Shown in pieces: positions 45,866-56,760 of a DNA stretch of 64,000 bases. The DNA is taken from assembly GCA_034509735.1 (NCBI GenBank), contig JACGWO010000001.1:12664854-12728853 (forward strand), written 5' to 3'. Below the pieces are notes generated by a model. It did not search any database. It saw only the letters and a list, made by a program, of their open reading frames with translations, and was not told the DNA's origin. Both the position numbers and the translations under genes were made by a program. Positions within the stretch are counted from its first letter, which is position 1; each line of letters begins with the position of its first letter. Origin of the DNA: Sesamum alatum. Its lineage: Eukaryota; Streptophyta; Magnoliopsida; Lamiales; Pedaliaceae.

Positions 45866-47150
45866 CAAAAATACATTTTTGGTCCTGTAACTATAGGTCG
45901 TTAGCATTTTTTTTCCTGTAACTTAGTTTATTTACATATTTAGTCCTTTTTTTACGAATTTAGTCCTGAACATTTCACATTTGATCCTTTTTTTTACAAA
46001 TTTAGACCTATGTTAACAATTTTGATCTCATTCTCACTCGAGTAGATTTCATTTTTGGTCCTATAATTTATGTGTAGGACCAAATTTTCAACGCAGGATT
46101 AAATTTGCGAAAAATTGATCAAATCTGATATGTGTTGGACTAAATTTATCAAAAAAGGACTAAATATATAAATAAAGTATGTTATAAGACTAAAAGTACT
46201 AACAACCTAAAGTTACAGAACTGAAAATATAATTTCAGGGAAAAATACAAGGACCCCCCTTTGATATTGGAAATGTTCAAAAAAAAACCCTGTGAAAATT
46301 AAAGTATCAATTACACCCCCTGTGACATAAAACAAAGTTTAAAAAACCCCTGAAGCCGATGTTGGTGGCACACTCGCGTTGACCGCGGCTGAGGGTCTGA
46401 AAAGTGTATTTTTTGACATTTTTGTCCTTCTGTTCTCAAGCCTAATCTAATATATAATATATTAATAAATTATTATTATATAATAATATAATATAGTATT
46501 ATTTATTATAATATTAATAAATTATTATTATATAATAATATAATATAGTATTATTATAATATATTATATATTATTATATCATAATATAATAAAATATTAT
46601 TATATGTAAAATAAATTAAATAAAATAAAATTTTAGGGGGGGGGGGGGGGTCGGCGGCGGCAAGGGCGACGTCGTTGCCCCGGGACCACATGTTGAGTGC
46701 GACGCCGTCGCCCTCCCTCAACTGGGCGACCGCTCGCCCTCCGCCGGATGGGCGAGGGAGGGCGATGTCGTCGCCCTCCGCCTCTGCGCGAGCGGCGACG
46801 TCGCCGCCCCCCTCTGCTGGGGCGGAATGGGTAGGGTGGGGTGGGGAGGAGGGTAGGCGGGGGGTGGGAGGGGGGGAGGGGGGGGCAGGGGCAGGGGTTT
46901 ATAATTAATTTTTTAAATAATAATTTTTTAATTATAAATTATAATATATGTATATTATAGGTAATTTATTGGTATTATAAGGGTATTTTAGTCATTATCT
47001 CATAAAAATCAAGTCTAGGTTGATTGGGGGGCAGTATGAGTCTTTATTTATAACATGAGGGTGATTTTTTATATTTAATTTTTCATAGGGGAATTTTTGA
47101 TATTTTCTCATATCACAGGGATCAAAATGAATTTAATCCTATAATTTTAC
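45866..47150. mobile_element. Nested terminal-inverted-repeat elements upstream of gene X copy 2
   Basis: Relative to unit A (AAGAAATATAAGTACTG at about 25075), unit B has about 1.29 kb extra flanked by TAAGAAATA and TAACAAATA. It contains a TTTTGGTCCTGTAAC-ended element (about 45870-46230) and a second one starting AGGGAAAAATACAAGGACCC (about 46238) with a GC-rich core. Complementary ends near 47120-47145 read GATCCCTGTGATATG. The exact nesting is not resolved. Confidence 0.6.
46627..46905. other. GC-rich island with a 15-17-base G-run inside the nested elements
   Basis: Follows a TA/AT-rich tract (46440-46625). A pure G-run at about 46635-46650 leads into CGACG/GCGAC-rich DNA with an open frame of Ala/Ser/Pro bias (46675-46908). 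It is of the same style as the cores at 1803-2190 and 16570-17095. Confidence 0.55.
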
Positions 47151-47429
47151 CTAACAAATATAAGTACTGTCAAAGGAAATTGATTGCTTTTGGCAAATGA
47201 TCCCTTCCGGACCAAAAATAATTGGATTGTCTATTATGTCCATCTGACCACTGTTTTGAATGTTACATTCTTTTGGCTATTTTTTTTATCTTGGATTATA
47301 CAATTGTTCAGTTGACTCCAAAGTTCAGGAAATATGACCCTTCAAACGGACTATGTCGTAGCCGTGCCGTCTAATTCAAATAATCGAAAGAACGATGCAC
47401 ATAACTGTACTCTAATCAGTTTAAGACTT

Positions 47430-47475
47430 TAAGTGTTTAAATATATATACATATATATATATATATATGCTTCAT
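47430..47475 (+). promoter_or_regulatory. TATA-rich probable core promoter of gene X copy 2
   Basis: A (TA)n run at about 47441-47468 lies 57-84 bp before the ATG at 47525 and is followed by a pyrimidine-rich leader CTTCATTTCTTCTCACC. The whole region is absent from copy 1. Confidence 0.45.
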
Positions 47476-47524
47476 TTCTTCTCACCACCTTTAGTAATAC
47501 AGTTCACATTAAAGTTACAACGAC

Positions 47525-48001
47525 ATGGGCAAGACGAAGAACAATAACCAAAACAAGCTCTCTCACAGCACGGATGCACCCATTAGTACTATTCTGACAA
47601 GAGCACGAGATTTTTACTCAAACACCATGTGCCACTGTGGGGGAGGAGTCGACCGGCGCAGCGTTGTGAACTGCACTGTTCCTCGGACCAATCAGTTGCC
47701 GAAGAGATACAACGTCGGCTCATCGAAAGAAAGTGATAATAAAGACCTCCAGGGTCTTATGCGACTACTTGCGACGGGAAAAGGTGGCGGTGCGAAGGTG
47801 GACGTTGATTCGGAGGGGAATCTGGTGTGGAGAATCCCGGCGGCGGCAGAGGGGGTGGCGGGGACGAGCTACGGCGGCGGAGTTGGAAGGATTGGGAGAA
47901 TTGATGAGGACAAACCATGTTGTTTCATGGAAGTAGATGTTAACAAGAAGTTGACATATTCCAGGTGTGGGAATAATAATAAGATTACTAGGAGGAATTA
48001 A
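47525..48001 (+). CDS. Gene X copy 2: small intronless protein of unknown family
   Basis: A 158-residue frame starting MGKTKNNNQNKLSHSTDAP. Lys/Asn-rich N terminus, then TILTRARDFYSN, the paired Cys CHCGGGVDRR, VVNCTVPRTNQ, KDLQGLMRLLATGKGGG, VDSEGNLVWRIP, SYGGGVGRIGRIDED, KPCCFMEVDV and basic tail NNNKITRRN. No signal peptide, membrane helix or catalytic motif is recognised; the protein is basic and Gly-rich with five or more Cys. Codons are GC-richer than the flanks. Conservation of length and reading frame between two copies that differ at many bases argues that it is a real gene. I do not recognise the family and give no function. Confidence 0.75.
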   Translation: MGKTKNNNQNKLSHSTDAPISTILTRARDFYSNTMCHCGGGVDRRSVVNCTVPRTNQLPKRYNVGSSKESDNKDLQGLMRLLATGKGGGAKVDVDSEGNLVWRIPAAAEGVAGTSYGGGVGRIGRIDEDKPCCFMEVDVNKKLTYSRCGNNNKITRRN

Positions 48002-49127
48002 TGTTAATTGCTAAAAGCCTAAAAGTGAAAGGATTGACAATATTTTTTTGTTTTAATTTCCTTGGAATTGTAAAGTAATATAAATTGCTCTTCGATTTGT
48101 TTTAATCGCTCTAGAATGTTCCTCTCATCAAAATACCAAAAAACAATTCGAAAGTCTTACAATATTCAGTAAAACTCCAACTCGTAATATTTAAGTAAAA
48201 AAAGTTATTGAATTAAACTAAACTGGTAACAATTTTTTTGTAGCGAAATCTATTGGAATTGGGTGGGAACAAATTGTTAAAAAGATTTTTTAAGGTCAAG
48301 AAAGAGAAGAGAAATAATTACAGAGTAAATTTAATTTTTTTTATTCCAATTTCCTTTATATCAATATCTATATATATACTAGCATAAACCATGTGTTATG
48401 CACAGAAACTTATAAACTCTATATTTTGAAAAAGTTTGAATTATATAAAATTGTGTCATATTTTAATGATTGTTTTACTATACGTAGTAGTTGTAGTACA
48501 AACCCAATATTGATTTCGTCACTAAATTTATAAATTGAATATTTTGAAAATTATCATAAAGTATTATCATATTTTTAGATATTAAGAAAATTGTATAAGT
48601 TTCTAATACAATATATACTTTCATATTCAATTAATATAGTTGTAGTAAAATAAAAATATTAATATCTAAATACATTTTATAAAACATATATACTACCATA
48701 TCTATTATATGATATAATTAACAAATTCTACTAAAATAATACCTTAAGAAGTACTGAGCTTTTTTCAAGTAAATGTGTTTAAATAATAAAGCATATTGGA
48801 AAAGAAATGGCAAAATTAATGGCAAGAAATAAAAGTAAAATGAAATTGAAAACTTCTAAGCACAAAATAATGAAATAAAGATGAATAAATAAATTATCCT
48901 TGTCATTAAATAAAGGTAGAGTAAACCAAATAAAAAATATCTCCTGATGAAATCAAATTCAAGTTCAAGAGAAAAATCAATAAAAATGTATAAAGCATAA
49001 TTTTGAAATTATGAATTAATAATTCAGTGACAATATAAATGTATATATGTATATGTAGATATATGTAGTTTATGATAAGAAAATAAGAGATACCTTGGAA
49101 TGAAAAAATTAATAGGAGTTATTATAA
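48002..49127. other. AT-rich intergenic DNA downstream of gene X copy 2
   Basis: The first 340 bp match unit A (to about 26280) without the MITE at 25688; the rest is A/T-rich with no coding signal. Confidence 0.6.
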
Positions 49128-50056
49128 CACTACAAAAAAATGCGGGAATAGGAACAGTTAGAGACGACCGTTCCAGTTACCGTTCCAGTTACCGTTCCAA
49201 ATGGGAACGGTTGTAGGTACGGTTGTGGAACAGTAAACCGTTGATGACGTCACAGTCATGATAATTGTAATACAAATTAATAGGAACGGTCCAACCGTTC
49301 CTATTGGAGTGCCAAAAATGGTGAGCCAATTTGTACACCTACAACCGTTCCTAAAGGGGACCTGATATATTTTGGACTTCAATTTGAAATACATGTGTGA
49401 GATTTGGAACGGCAAGTCGACCGGGAACACTTACCGTTACTATATGTGTTCCAAAGACCGGGTCTATTTGGACCAGTGGACTGACCGTTCCAACATGTAG
49501 TCCTAGAGAAGACCCTTTTACGCCATGGAAAAAAATGTAATGCATTACCGTTCCAAATTATGAGTATATAGTCAGTGTAATATTGTTACAAGTACCGTTC
49601 CAAATTGTACTCCAAGTAGGAACGGTCCTTTTTGGTGTACCTCATACCGTTCCTAATATGCGCTAACGGCTATATTACAACGGTAACATTACCGTTCCTG
49701 TGTCCCTTCCTGAGACCGTTCCTAAAGCTGGAACAACGGCTATATTTCAACGGCTAGTTTTGTTTTCCAAATAATATTCCAATGCCCGTTCCAATATTTT
49801 CTATATATATGTCCCCCTTCTTTGTCATTGTTCTTATACTTACTCTCCAACTCTTTTTGTTGTAACTCCCCCCCTTGATTCTTTATATGGAAAATCTAAC
49901 ATATCAATTACCGAGCACGAATTTTGCATTGATATTGATAGGTGTTTTGCTCAGGTAAGTATGCAAAATTCTGTTATTTTTGCATGTATATATTTATATA
50001 TATAATTTACTCTCGTCATTTAATTGTGTACTGTTGTGAATTATACGTAGGACCAA

Positions 50057-52230
50057 TCATGTTAAGACAGTTGAGGAAATGGATGTATGATCGAGACGTC
50101 CTGGTGTGACGCCGGATTTTGAGGATGGTGTTACAACACTTTTAGAATGGGCCCAGTCTCAGCGTGCATATATGGAGGGGGGACAAGATTAAGTGTCACT
50201 GCGGAAGTGCAAAAACGAACGGTTCAAAACACCAGACGAGGTAAATTTTGATTTGTGTATGAAAGGGTTTATGCCAGAGTATTACAATTGGACTTCGCAT
50301 GGTGAGGAGAGGGTGCAGGAATACTTTGAAGCATTGACAGCGCCCCTTGTGCAGCAGCAGCAGCAAACGCCACCCGTTCAGGAGGAGGGTAGTTCGCATT
50401 GGGGTGATGCGACTCAGATGGATTGGGCGCAGAGGATGGTATTCGATGCCGCCGGGCCGTCATTCTGGTCTTCGTACAACCAGGAGGGACCGACTGATGA
50501 TGGTACTCAGTATTGTCCATCTGATGTGGGTCCTAGTTCATATTACGATTCGGGGCCCTATGATTATGTGTCTAACTTGTCAGACCATTTTTTTTATGTA
50601 GTTCATGCTGCGGACCAACCTTTGTGGAATGGTTGCACCACCTCTCAGTTGGCGTCAATTGCCTCTTTGGTGAATATCAAGGCCGAAGGGGGTTTTTCCG
50701 AGCATACATATGCTCGGTTATGCCAGTGGGCTGATACTGTAATGCCCCACGATCACACTTTCCCCACCAATTATTACAACACGAAGGAATTGATAAGAGA
50801 ATTGGGTTTACCACTTCAGAAGATTGATGCTTGCAAAAACGGTTGCATGTTGTACTGGAAGGACGATATTGATTTTGGAAATATTGCAAGTTCTGTGGAG
50901 ACGCTAGGTACAAGCCCACCAGGGACAAAAATCCTAAATGCAAGAAGTCCCCGTATGCCATTCTTAGGTATCTACCGATTACCCCTCGACTGTAGAGGTT
51001 GTATGCGTTGGAGATCACAACAGAGCATATGACTTGGCATACGAGCCATCAGATGGAGGAAGGATCTATGTGTCATCCGTCCGATGCAGAGGCTTGGAAG
51101 TATTTTGACCGGACGTATCCTAATTTTGCAGCTGAACCGAGGAATGTTAGACTTGGGTTGTGCACGGATGGGTTTGCACCGCACGGCCAGTATGGTAAAA
51201 CTTACTCATGTTGGCCCGTGATACTTACACCGTATAATCTCCCACCGGGAATGTGCATGAAGTCTGAGTATATGTTACTAACGATGGTGATCCCTGGCCC
51301 ATCGAATCCCAAACGTCTTATCGATGTCTACTTGGAGCCGTTGATCGAGGAGTTGCAGAATTTATGGCATGTGGGTGTACGTACGCAGGATACTGCGACA
51401 AACCAGGCATTCATGATGCATGCCGCATTGATGTGGACAGTGAACGACCTTCCTGCTTATGGTATGGCGTCTGGATGGAGTACCACCGGTGTTATGGGTG
51501 TCCAATTTGTATGAAGGACACACGGGCATTCTATTTACAGCACGGTCGGAAGGCATGCTATTTTGACTGCCACGGGCAATTCCTACCATCGGTTTTATCC
51601 CTATCGCAAAAACAAGAAAGCCTTCACTAAAAACCGAATGGAGAGGAAGGTTGCACGTCCGAAGCTGACTGGAGAACAGATCCGAACCCATGTCGATGCA
51701 TTTAGTGTGACTGTCGAACAACCGTTGAGTGAACCAGAAGGCTACGGTGTCGACCATAAGTGGATGAAGAAAAGCATATTCTGGGAGCTTGAATACTAGG
51801 GGCGCATCTGATACGACACAATCTTGATGTCATGCATATTGAGAAGAATGTGTTCGATAATATATTCAATACTGTGATGGACATAAGGGAAAAACGAAGG
51901 ACAATCTGAATGCACGGAAGGATCTGAAGATCATATGTAATCGGCCGGAGCTTGAGGTGGACGAAAGGAGACCGAACGTGATGCCCAATGCGGTACATAC
52001 ACTGACGAAGGAGCAAAAGAAGAAGATATATGAGTGGATTCGTTGTCTTAGGTTTCCTGATGGGTATGCCTCTAACTTGGCCCGTTGCGTCGACCTGAAG
52101 GAGTTGAGGATGCACGGCATGAAAGCCATGATTGTCATGTATTCATGCAGAAGTTGATTCCAGTTGCTTTCCGTGAAATGCTTCCAGAGCACGTGAGGGG
52201 GGCCTTGAAAGGTAAAAGAATTGGAAGATA
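50057..52230 (+). pseudogene. TNP2-type transposase of CACTA B, several frameshifts
   Basis: The start region reads MLRQLRKWMYDRD, then DFEDGVTTLLEWAQSQ in another frame and KCKNERFKTPDEV with CMKGFMPEYYNWTSHGE, the transposase-associated domain. TNP2 follows: PTNYYNTKELIRELGLPLQK, IDACKNGCMLYWKDD, NVRLGLCTDGFAPHGQYGKT, YNLPPGMCMKSEYMLLT, PAYGMASGWSTTGVMG and, after shifts, LIRHNLDVMHIEKN. Asp residues in LCTDGF and NLDVMH are likely catalytic. Shifts or stops near 50100, 50180, 50940, 51510, 51600 and 51799 (TAG where a Trp codon is expected). The enzyme cuts and rejoins CACTA ends; this copy is broken. Confidence 0.9.
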
Positions 52231-52239
52231 GTGTAGCGC

Positions 52240-52950
52240 CATCAATGTGCAACATCGAGAAAATTTTCCTCCTTCCTTTTTCGACTCAATGGAGCATCTA
52301 ATTGTTCACCTTCCATGTGAGGCGTGCGTTGGGGCCCCAATGCAATTCAGGTAGATGTACCCATTTGAAAGGTAATTGAATAATTAATACTATTACATAT
52401 ATATTTATTATTTGCATTTTAATAAATTGTCATATGAATAGATTCTTGCGTGATTTGAAGAAAAATGTGAAAAACAAAGCACACGTCGAGGCGTCAATTG
52501 TAGAGGCTTATATTGTCGAGAAATCGGACTTTTCTCCTCGCACTACTTTCGAACCGCACATTCTCTGCAAAAGAAACAAACCCGGTCGGAACGATGATCT
52601 CACGAGCAACAACGATCGAATAGTTCGGTCCATTTCATTACCAGGCCGAGCAAGTGGAGCCTCGAAGAAGAGATGACTGAGCGGGAGGAACTTCATGCTA
52701 TCAAGACATACGTCTTGTGTAATTGTGAAGTAGTTGCACCGTACTACGAGTAAGTGTCTTATACTGAACGTAATTATCTCGTATGAATCATTTCAATTTC
52801 AATTACAATGTATATTTATAACTATTAGTTTTACTATAACAGGTCATTCTTGAATGAACTGTTCGAGCAACACAATTTGGAGGACCCGATAATTGATCAA
52901 CTAGTGGTGACACAATTCAAGGATTGGTTCAAGGCTCGTGTAAGTATCAT
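52240..52950 (+). pseudogene. DUF4218-side remnants of the CACTA B transposase
   Basis: Reads CNIEKIFLLPFSTQWS-like and HVRRALGPQCNSG-like sequence (about 52240-52360) and RFLRDLKKNVKNKAHVEASI (52437-52500), matching the segment before DUF4216 in other CACTA proteins. Intron-like gaps and stops; similar decayed pieces occur in element A at 41280-41800. Confidence 0.7.
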
Positions 52951-53024
52951 CGATTTCTTGTAATGCGATATGCTCATTAATTTGTAATGATTGGTTCAAT
53001 TGCTATATATATCATTAATTGCAG

Positions 53025-53717
53025 GTGAAACCCGAATTGAATCACACAAACGATGAATTGTTGAAGTTGCATTATTGGGGGCTAAGAGCAGAAGTGACGA
53101 CATACCCATCTTACTTCGTCAATGGCTTCAATTTCTACACTCAACGTCACAATGTCGGGAAGTCAACAATGAATTGTGGTGTTTGTGTCAAAAGCTCATC
53201 ATATACAGACACGGATTCTGACTTCTATGGAATTTTGGAAGAGATAATTCAGCTAGATTACCCACTAATTCCGAACATGCACATTGTACTGTTTAATTGT
53301 CGTTTGGTCGATCCGATCAGAGGCATGAAGATACACCCTCATTATCACGTCGTTGATGTCAACTTCAAAAAGTTCTACCAAAAGAATGAACCATTCATAC
53401 TGGCACAACAAGCAGTACAAGTATACTACGCGGATTACCCGAGCATGAAGAAGGACAAAGTCGACTGGAAAGTTGTTTGCAAAATCAAGGCTCGAAGAGT
53501 AATTGATGACTTGCGATGGACCGAGGTCGTCTATCAGATGGATGAAGTCGTACCTAATCCAGATGTTGTAATAGATAACCAAACATTTGAACTGCATGAC
53601 CCAACGAGAATACAATTGGTCGTTGATCATGGAGCAGGGCCATCGCGCTCGCCAGACAGTGAATCCGAAGATGAAGATAGCTTTGATGAGGCTGAGTCCG
53701 ATGAAGAGACTTATTGA
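53025..53717 (+). CDS. DUF4216 exon of the CACTA B transposase, open
   Basis: After the acceptor ATTGCAG, 230 residues are open to TGA-free stop TAA-type end at 53717: VKPELNHTNDELLKLHYWG, FVNGFNFYTQRHNVGKSTMN, GILEEIIQLDYPLIPNMHIV, VDVNFKKFYQKNEPFILAQQ, YYADYPSMKKDKVDWKVV, then an acidic tail with DSESEDEDSFDEAESDEE. DUF4216 lies at the C terminus of many plant CACTA transposases; its role is unknown. Open, while the upstream exons are broken. Confidence 0.82.
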   Translation: MKPELNHTNDELLKLHYWGLRAEVTTYPSYFVNGFNFYTQRHNVGKSTMNCGVCVKSSSYTDTDSDFYGILEEIIQLDYPLIPNMHIVLFNCRLVDPIRGMKIHPHYHVVDVNFKKFYQKNEPFILAQQAVQVYYADYPSMKKDKVDWKVVCKIKARRVIDDLRWTEVVYQMDEVVPNPDVVIDNQTFELHDPTRIQLVVDHGAGPSRSPDSESEDEDSFDEAESDEETY

Positions 53718-54849
53718 ATTTTCCAAAAAATTGTATTCGATAGATGTATTTTGATTATTATAAAAAATCAGAATAAATTTTAAAAATAGGAACGGATATT
53801 TTATTCTAACCACCGTTCCTAATACAGGTACAACTATTTGAATAGGTGCCAAAATTTAAAAATGATGGAAATTTTAATTAGGAATGGTCAAATTTTATCA
53901 GGACCGTTCCTATTTGAGGTACAATTTTCAAATATGGCGGCTATTTTAAAAAAAAATGAGGGAAATTTGAATTAGGAACGGTCAAATTTTTAATGGGCCC
54001 GTTCCTATTTGAGGTACAATTTTTCAAATATGGCGCCTACTTTAAAAAATGAGGGAAATTTAAATTAGGAACGGTCAAATTTTAATTGTACCATTCCTAT
54101 TTGAGCTACAATATTTCAAATATGGCGGCTATTTAAAAAAAAATGAGGGAAATTTGAATTAGGAACGGTCGGTGAAAACTACCAACCCTTACAAAAAGAA
54201 GTCCAATATTTCGTTTTGGCGCCCAATAAAAAATGGGTGGGAAATTCAACTATTGGAACGGTAAGTTTATACACGACCGTTCCAAAAGTTGATAGGAACG
54301 GTAAATATGTGTGTGCATTAAAACTACGTCGTCCTTTCCATTAGGAACGGTATTGGGAACACCTTGTCTATTAGGTGACCGTTCCTACTATTACAATTCC
54401 AACGAATTGGTCCGATATCTCAACATCCGTCAGCCGGATCGACACTTTGGAATTAGTAATAACAAATACAAAACTTATAAAATTATAAAAATTTTTACGA
54501 AATAGAGAACAATACTTCACGGTAGATTCGCAAAACAAAACATCAAAATAAGATTAACCAAAGCAAATAGGAAAAAACATAAGAGACTTGAAATTGGACA
54601 GTAAAAATGAAAAAGATAGAAAAACTGTTTGGTAATGCATCAGGTAAAGAAGCCAGCAATACTATATCAAGTTTGTATTTCACATTAATGAAAAATATGC
54701 TATCTACGAAATATATGTAAAAGACAAAGAAATGACAAAATAATTATGAAGAAGAACTAAACAAATTGAAATAATTCAGTGTAAAGAAATATTTGAAACT
54801 TATAATTGTTCTAATGAATCTTTTCTCTAATAGATAATCTCTTTACTTT

Positions 54850-55560
54850 TTAAGCTCCTATAATCCTACTAGAGCTATTCTATATAACGCGATCGAAATA
54901 AGTATTGCTCAAAGAATAGTCTCTATTTCATAATCTACTTTCCAATGAGGTGGAAACCTAGGTAATTCCTCATAAAAACAAACATCAAGGAATTCTCTAA
55001 CTATAGGAACATTTAATACACCAAGATTAACCATTAAAACATCATGCACATTACCTAAATATACCTCATACCCCTATTTAATTAAATTAAAGACAGTTAC
55101 AACAGAATTAAACATTTGGGTATGGCTTTCTCTTTTTTCCACAACTACCGTCTTATTTTCCTATTGACTTCCAAACCACTTCCTTTGTTTAACAGTCAAT
55201 AATAACGTGATTAAAAGATAACCAATCTGTTCCAACAATAACGTTAAACTCTTAAAGGTTCATCACAAATAATCCACATATAGTGTAACACCATTTACTT
55301 CTACCATACAAGATCTACTACTGTATTAACCAGTATACCCTATATATATATATATACATAGATCATACAGTAATGGTTCCATATTATGTACCGACTCTAA
55401 TGACTCTATTGGGCCAACAGCGTGTTCACCCATTATCCCATCCTATATGAAACCCACATATACACTTAAACTCGTACTAGAGGTTTTATGCATTTAATAA
55501 CACTAGCATTCATCAAATATCCTCAAAGAATCTAATCCCTGCTCTAATACCACTCAATGT
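54850..55560 (-). pseudogene. Gypsy protease/pol linker fragment with a primer site, minus strand
   Basis: The minus strand gives SCMVEVNGVTLYVD-like, VFNLIK-like and VREFLDVCFYEELPRFPPHW at about 55000-54935, the conserved linker before gypsy RT. At 55555-55530 the minus strand reads GTGGTATTAGAGCAGGG, a close variant of the initiator-Met primer site. The RT itself and gag are missing. Confidence 0.7.
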
Positions 55561-56760
55561 GACACCCCCTTCGTAATTACAATCTATCTTATAAGAAATT
55601 CACCTTTAAGCCCAATACGATAGCTCACATTTTCGCTAATATATTACATAGGCATCACGTAATGACATACGTCATCAAAAGATATTGTATTTAATTCCTA
55701 TTGTTAGCATTTATAAATATAAAGAAAGGTGAAAAGTGCAGTTTTTAGTTATTACAAAACTTAACATACAAACTACTAAAAGTCTAATACATATGCTATA
55801 ATGCAGCTAGGGCTCCTATTCAATATATCACTGCTGACCCACCTAATAATACTGAGGATCGGCTTATGATTCACCTTTCGGCTAATCACTGTGACTTATA
55901 TCCTGAAAAAAATGTTGGCAAGGGATGAGTTGCCTACTCAATAAGTATAGCTAACTAGCCTATATACATCCACAAATACATGTCGTAACACAAACCAACA
56001 ATTATTCGATATACAATCACCACAAAATTACAAAGTAACCAATACCACAATCATGCATCAATCTACAGTATAATCTCAGAATTCACAGTTTATACTCTTG
56101 GGGCCCTGCTTACTCTAATTGGAGTACATCAGTCAATGGTTCTGTCGGCTATCATCATCTCAATCAATGTCATATCATATACAGCACAGGATACCCGTCG
56201 AATGTGATATCCCACACTATCTAAGTGTGTAGCAATATCAGCACAGAATATCACAACGAACATGGCATCCCCACACCACCCCAGTGTGTAGCTATCAGCA
56301 CAGGATATTCCCCGCTACCCGGAGTACCCCGATACCCTACGCGCCATGGTACCTAGCTTATATTCATTTCTCATATCACATCGTCAATCACATCGTCATC
56401 AATCACATCATCACAAACCATTGACTATGTTCCCCAACTAGATAAGTCATCTCTTTATCACAATTTAATTATATACTCACAATCGACTTCTTCATTCAAC
56501 ATCATGCAACAATAGAATATAATATAAGGCAATCATCTGTCAATCTATATATTACATAAATAATCACAAATAAACACATAGAAACAATTTCACAAAATAA
56601 CAACGTAATCCAAATAAGCATTTACAAATACCAACCATATTTATGACAAACAAGTATAATCATATATATACTTATATAAATCCAATTAACTATACTTACC
56701 TCTATCTCAAAACAATTATGTTAGTAGAAGGAGCTGATCAATTCTCTACTTTACCCCCGT
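55559..56760 (-). repeat. Probable LTR of the minus-strand gypsy remnant
   Basis: Lies directly outside the primer-site-like sequence, with TGTGACACCCCC at its edge (GGGGGTGTCACA on the minus strand). Inside is text-like repetition of CAGCACAGGATA / GTGTGTAGC motifs (56180-56300). The far end is not resolved. Confidence 0.45.

Larger units (their letters stand above)
49128..54420 (+). mobile_element. CACTA (En/Spm-type) transposon B
   Basis: The left terminus CACTACAAAAAAATGCGGGA at 49128 is followed by a dense array of GGAACGG/CCGTTCC subterminal repeats (49145-49800). Next come an interrupted transposase gene (50057-52230), spliced remnants (52230-52950), a DUF4216 exon (53025-53717) and a second GGAACGG repeat zone (53780-54390). 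The right CACTA end (...TAGTG) is not found before the repeats stop near 54420, so it is truncated or its end is mutated. It is the best preserved of the four relatives here. Confidence 0.87.

Noticed and set aside
49158..49545. Minus-strand frames rich in WNGN repeats near the left end of CACTA B
   Set aside because: They translate the GGAACGG subterminal repeats and are not genes.
50193..51032. An intact 279-codon transposase gene
   Set aside because: Upstream and downstream homology continues in other frames, so this is one fragment of a frameshifted TNP2-type gene.
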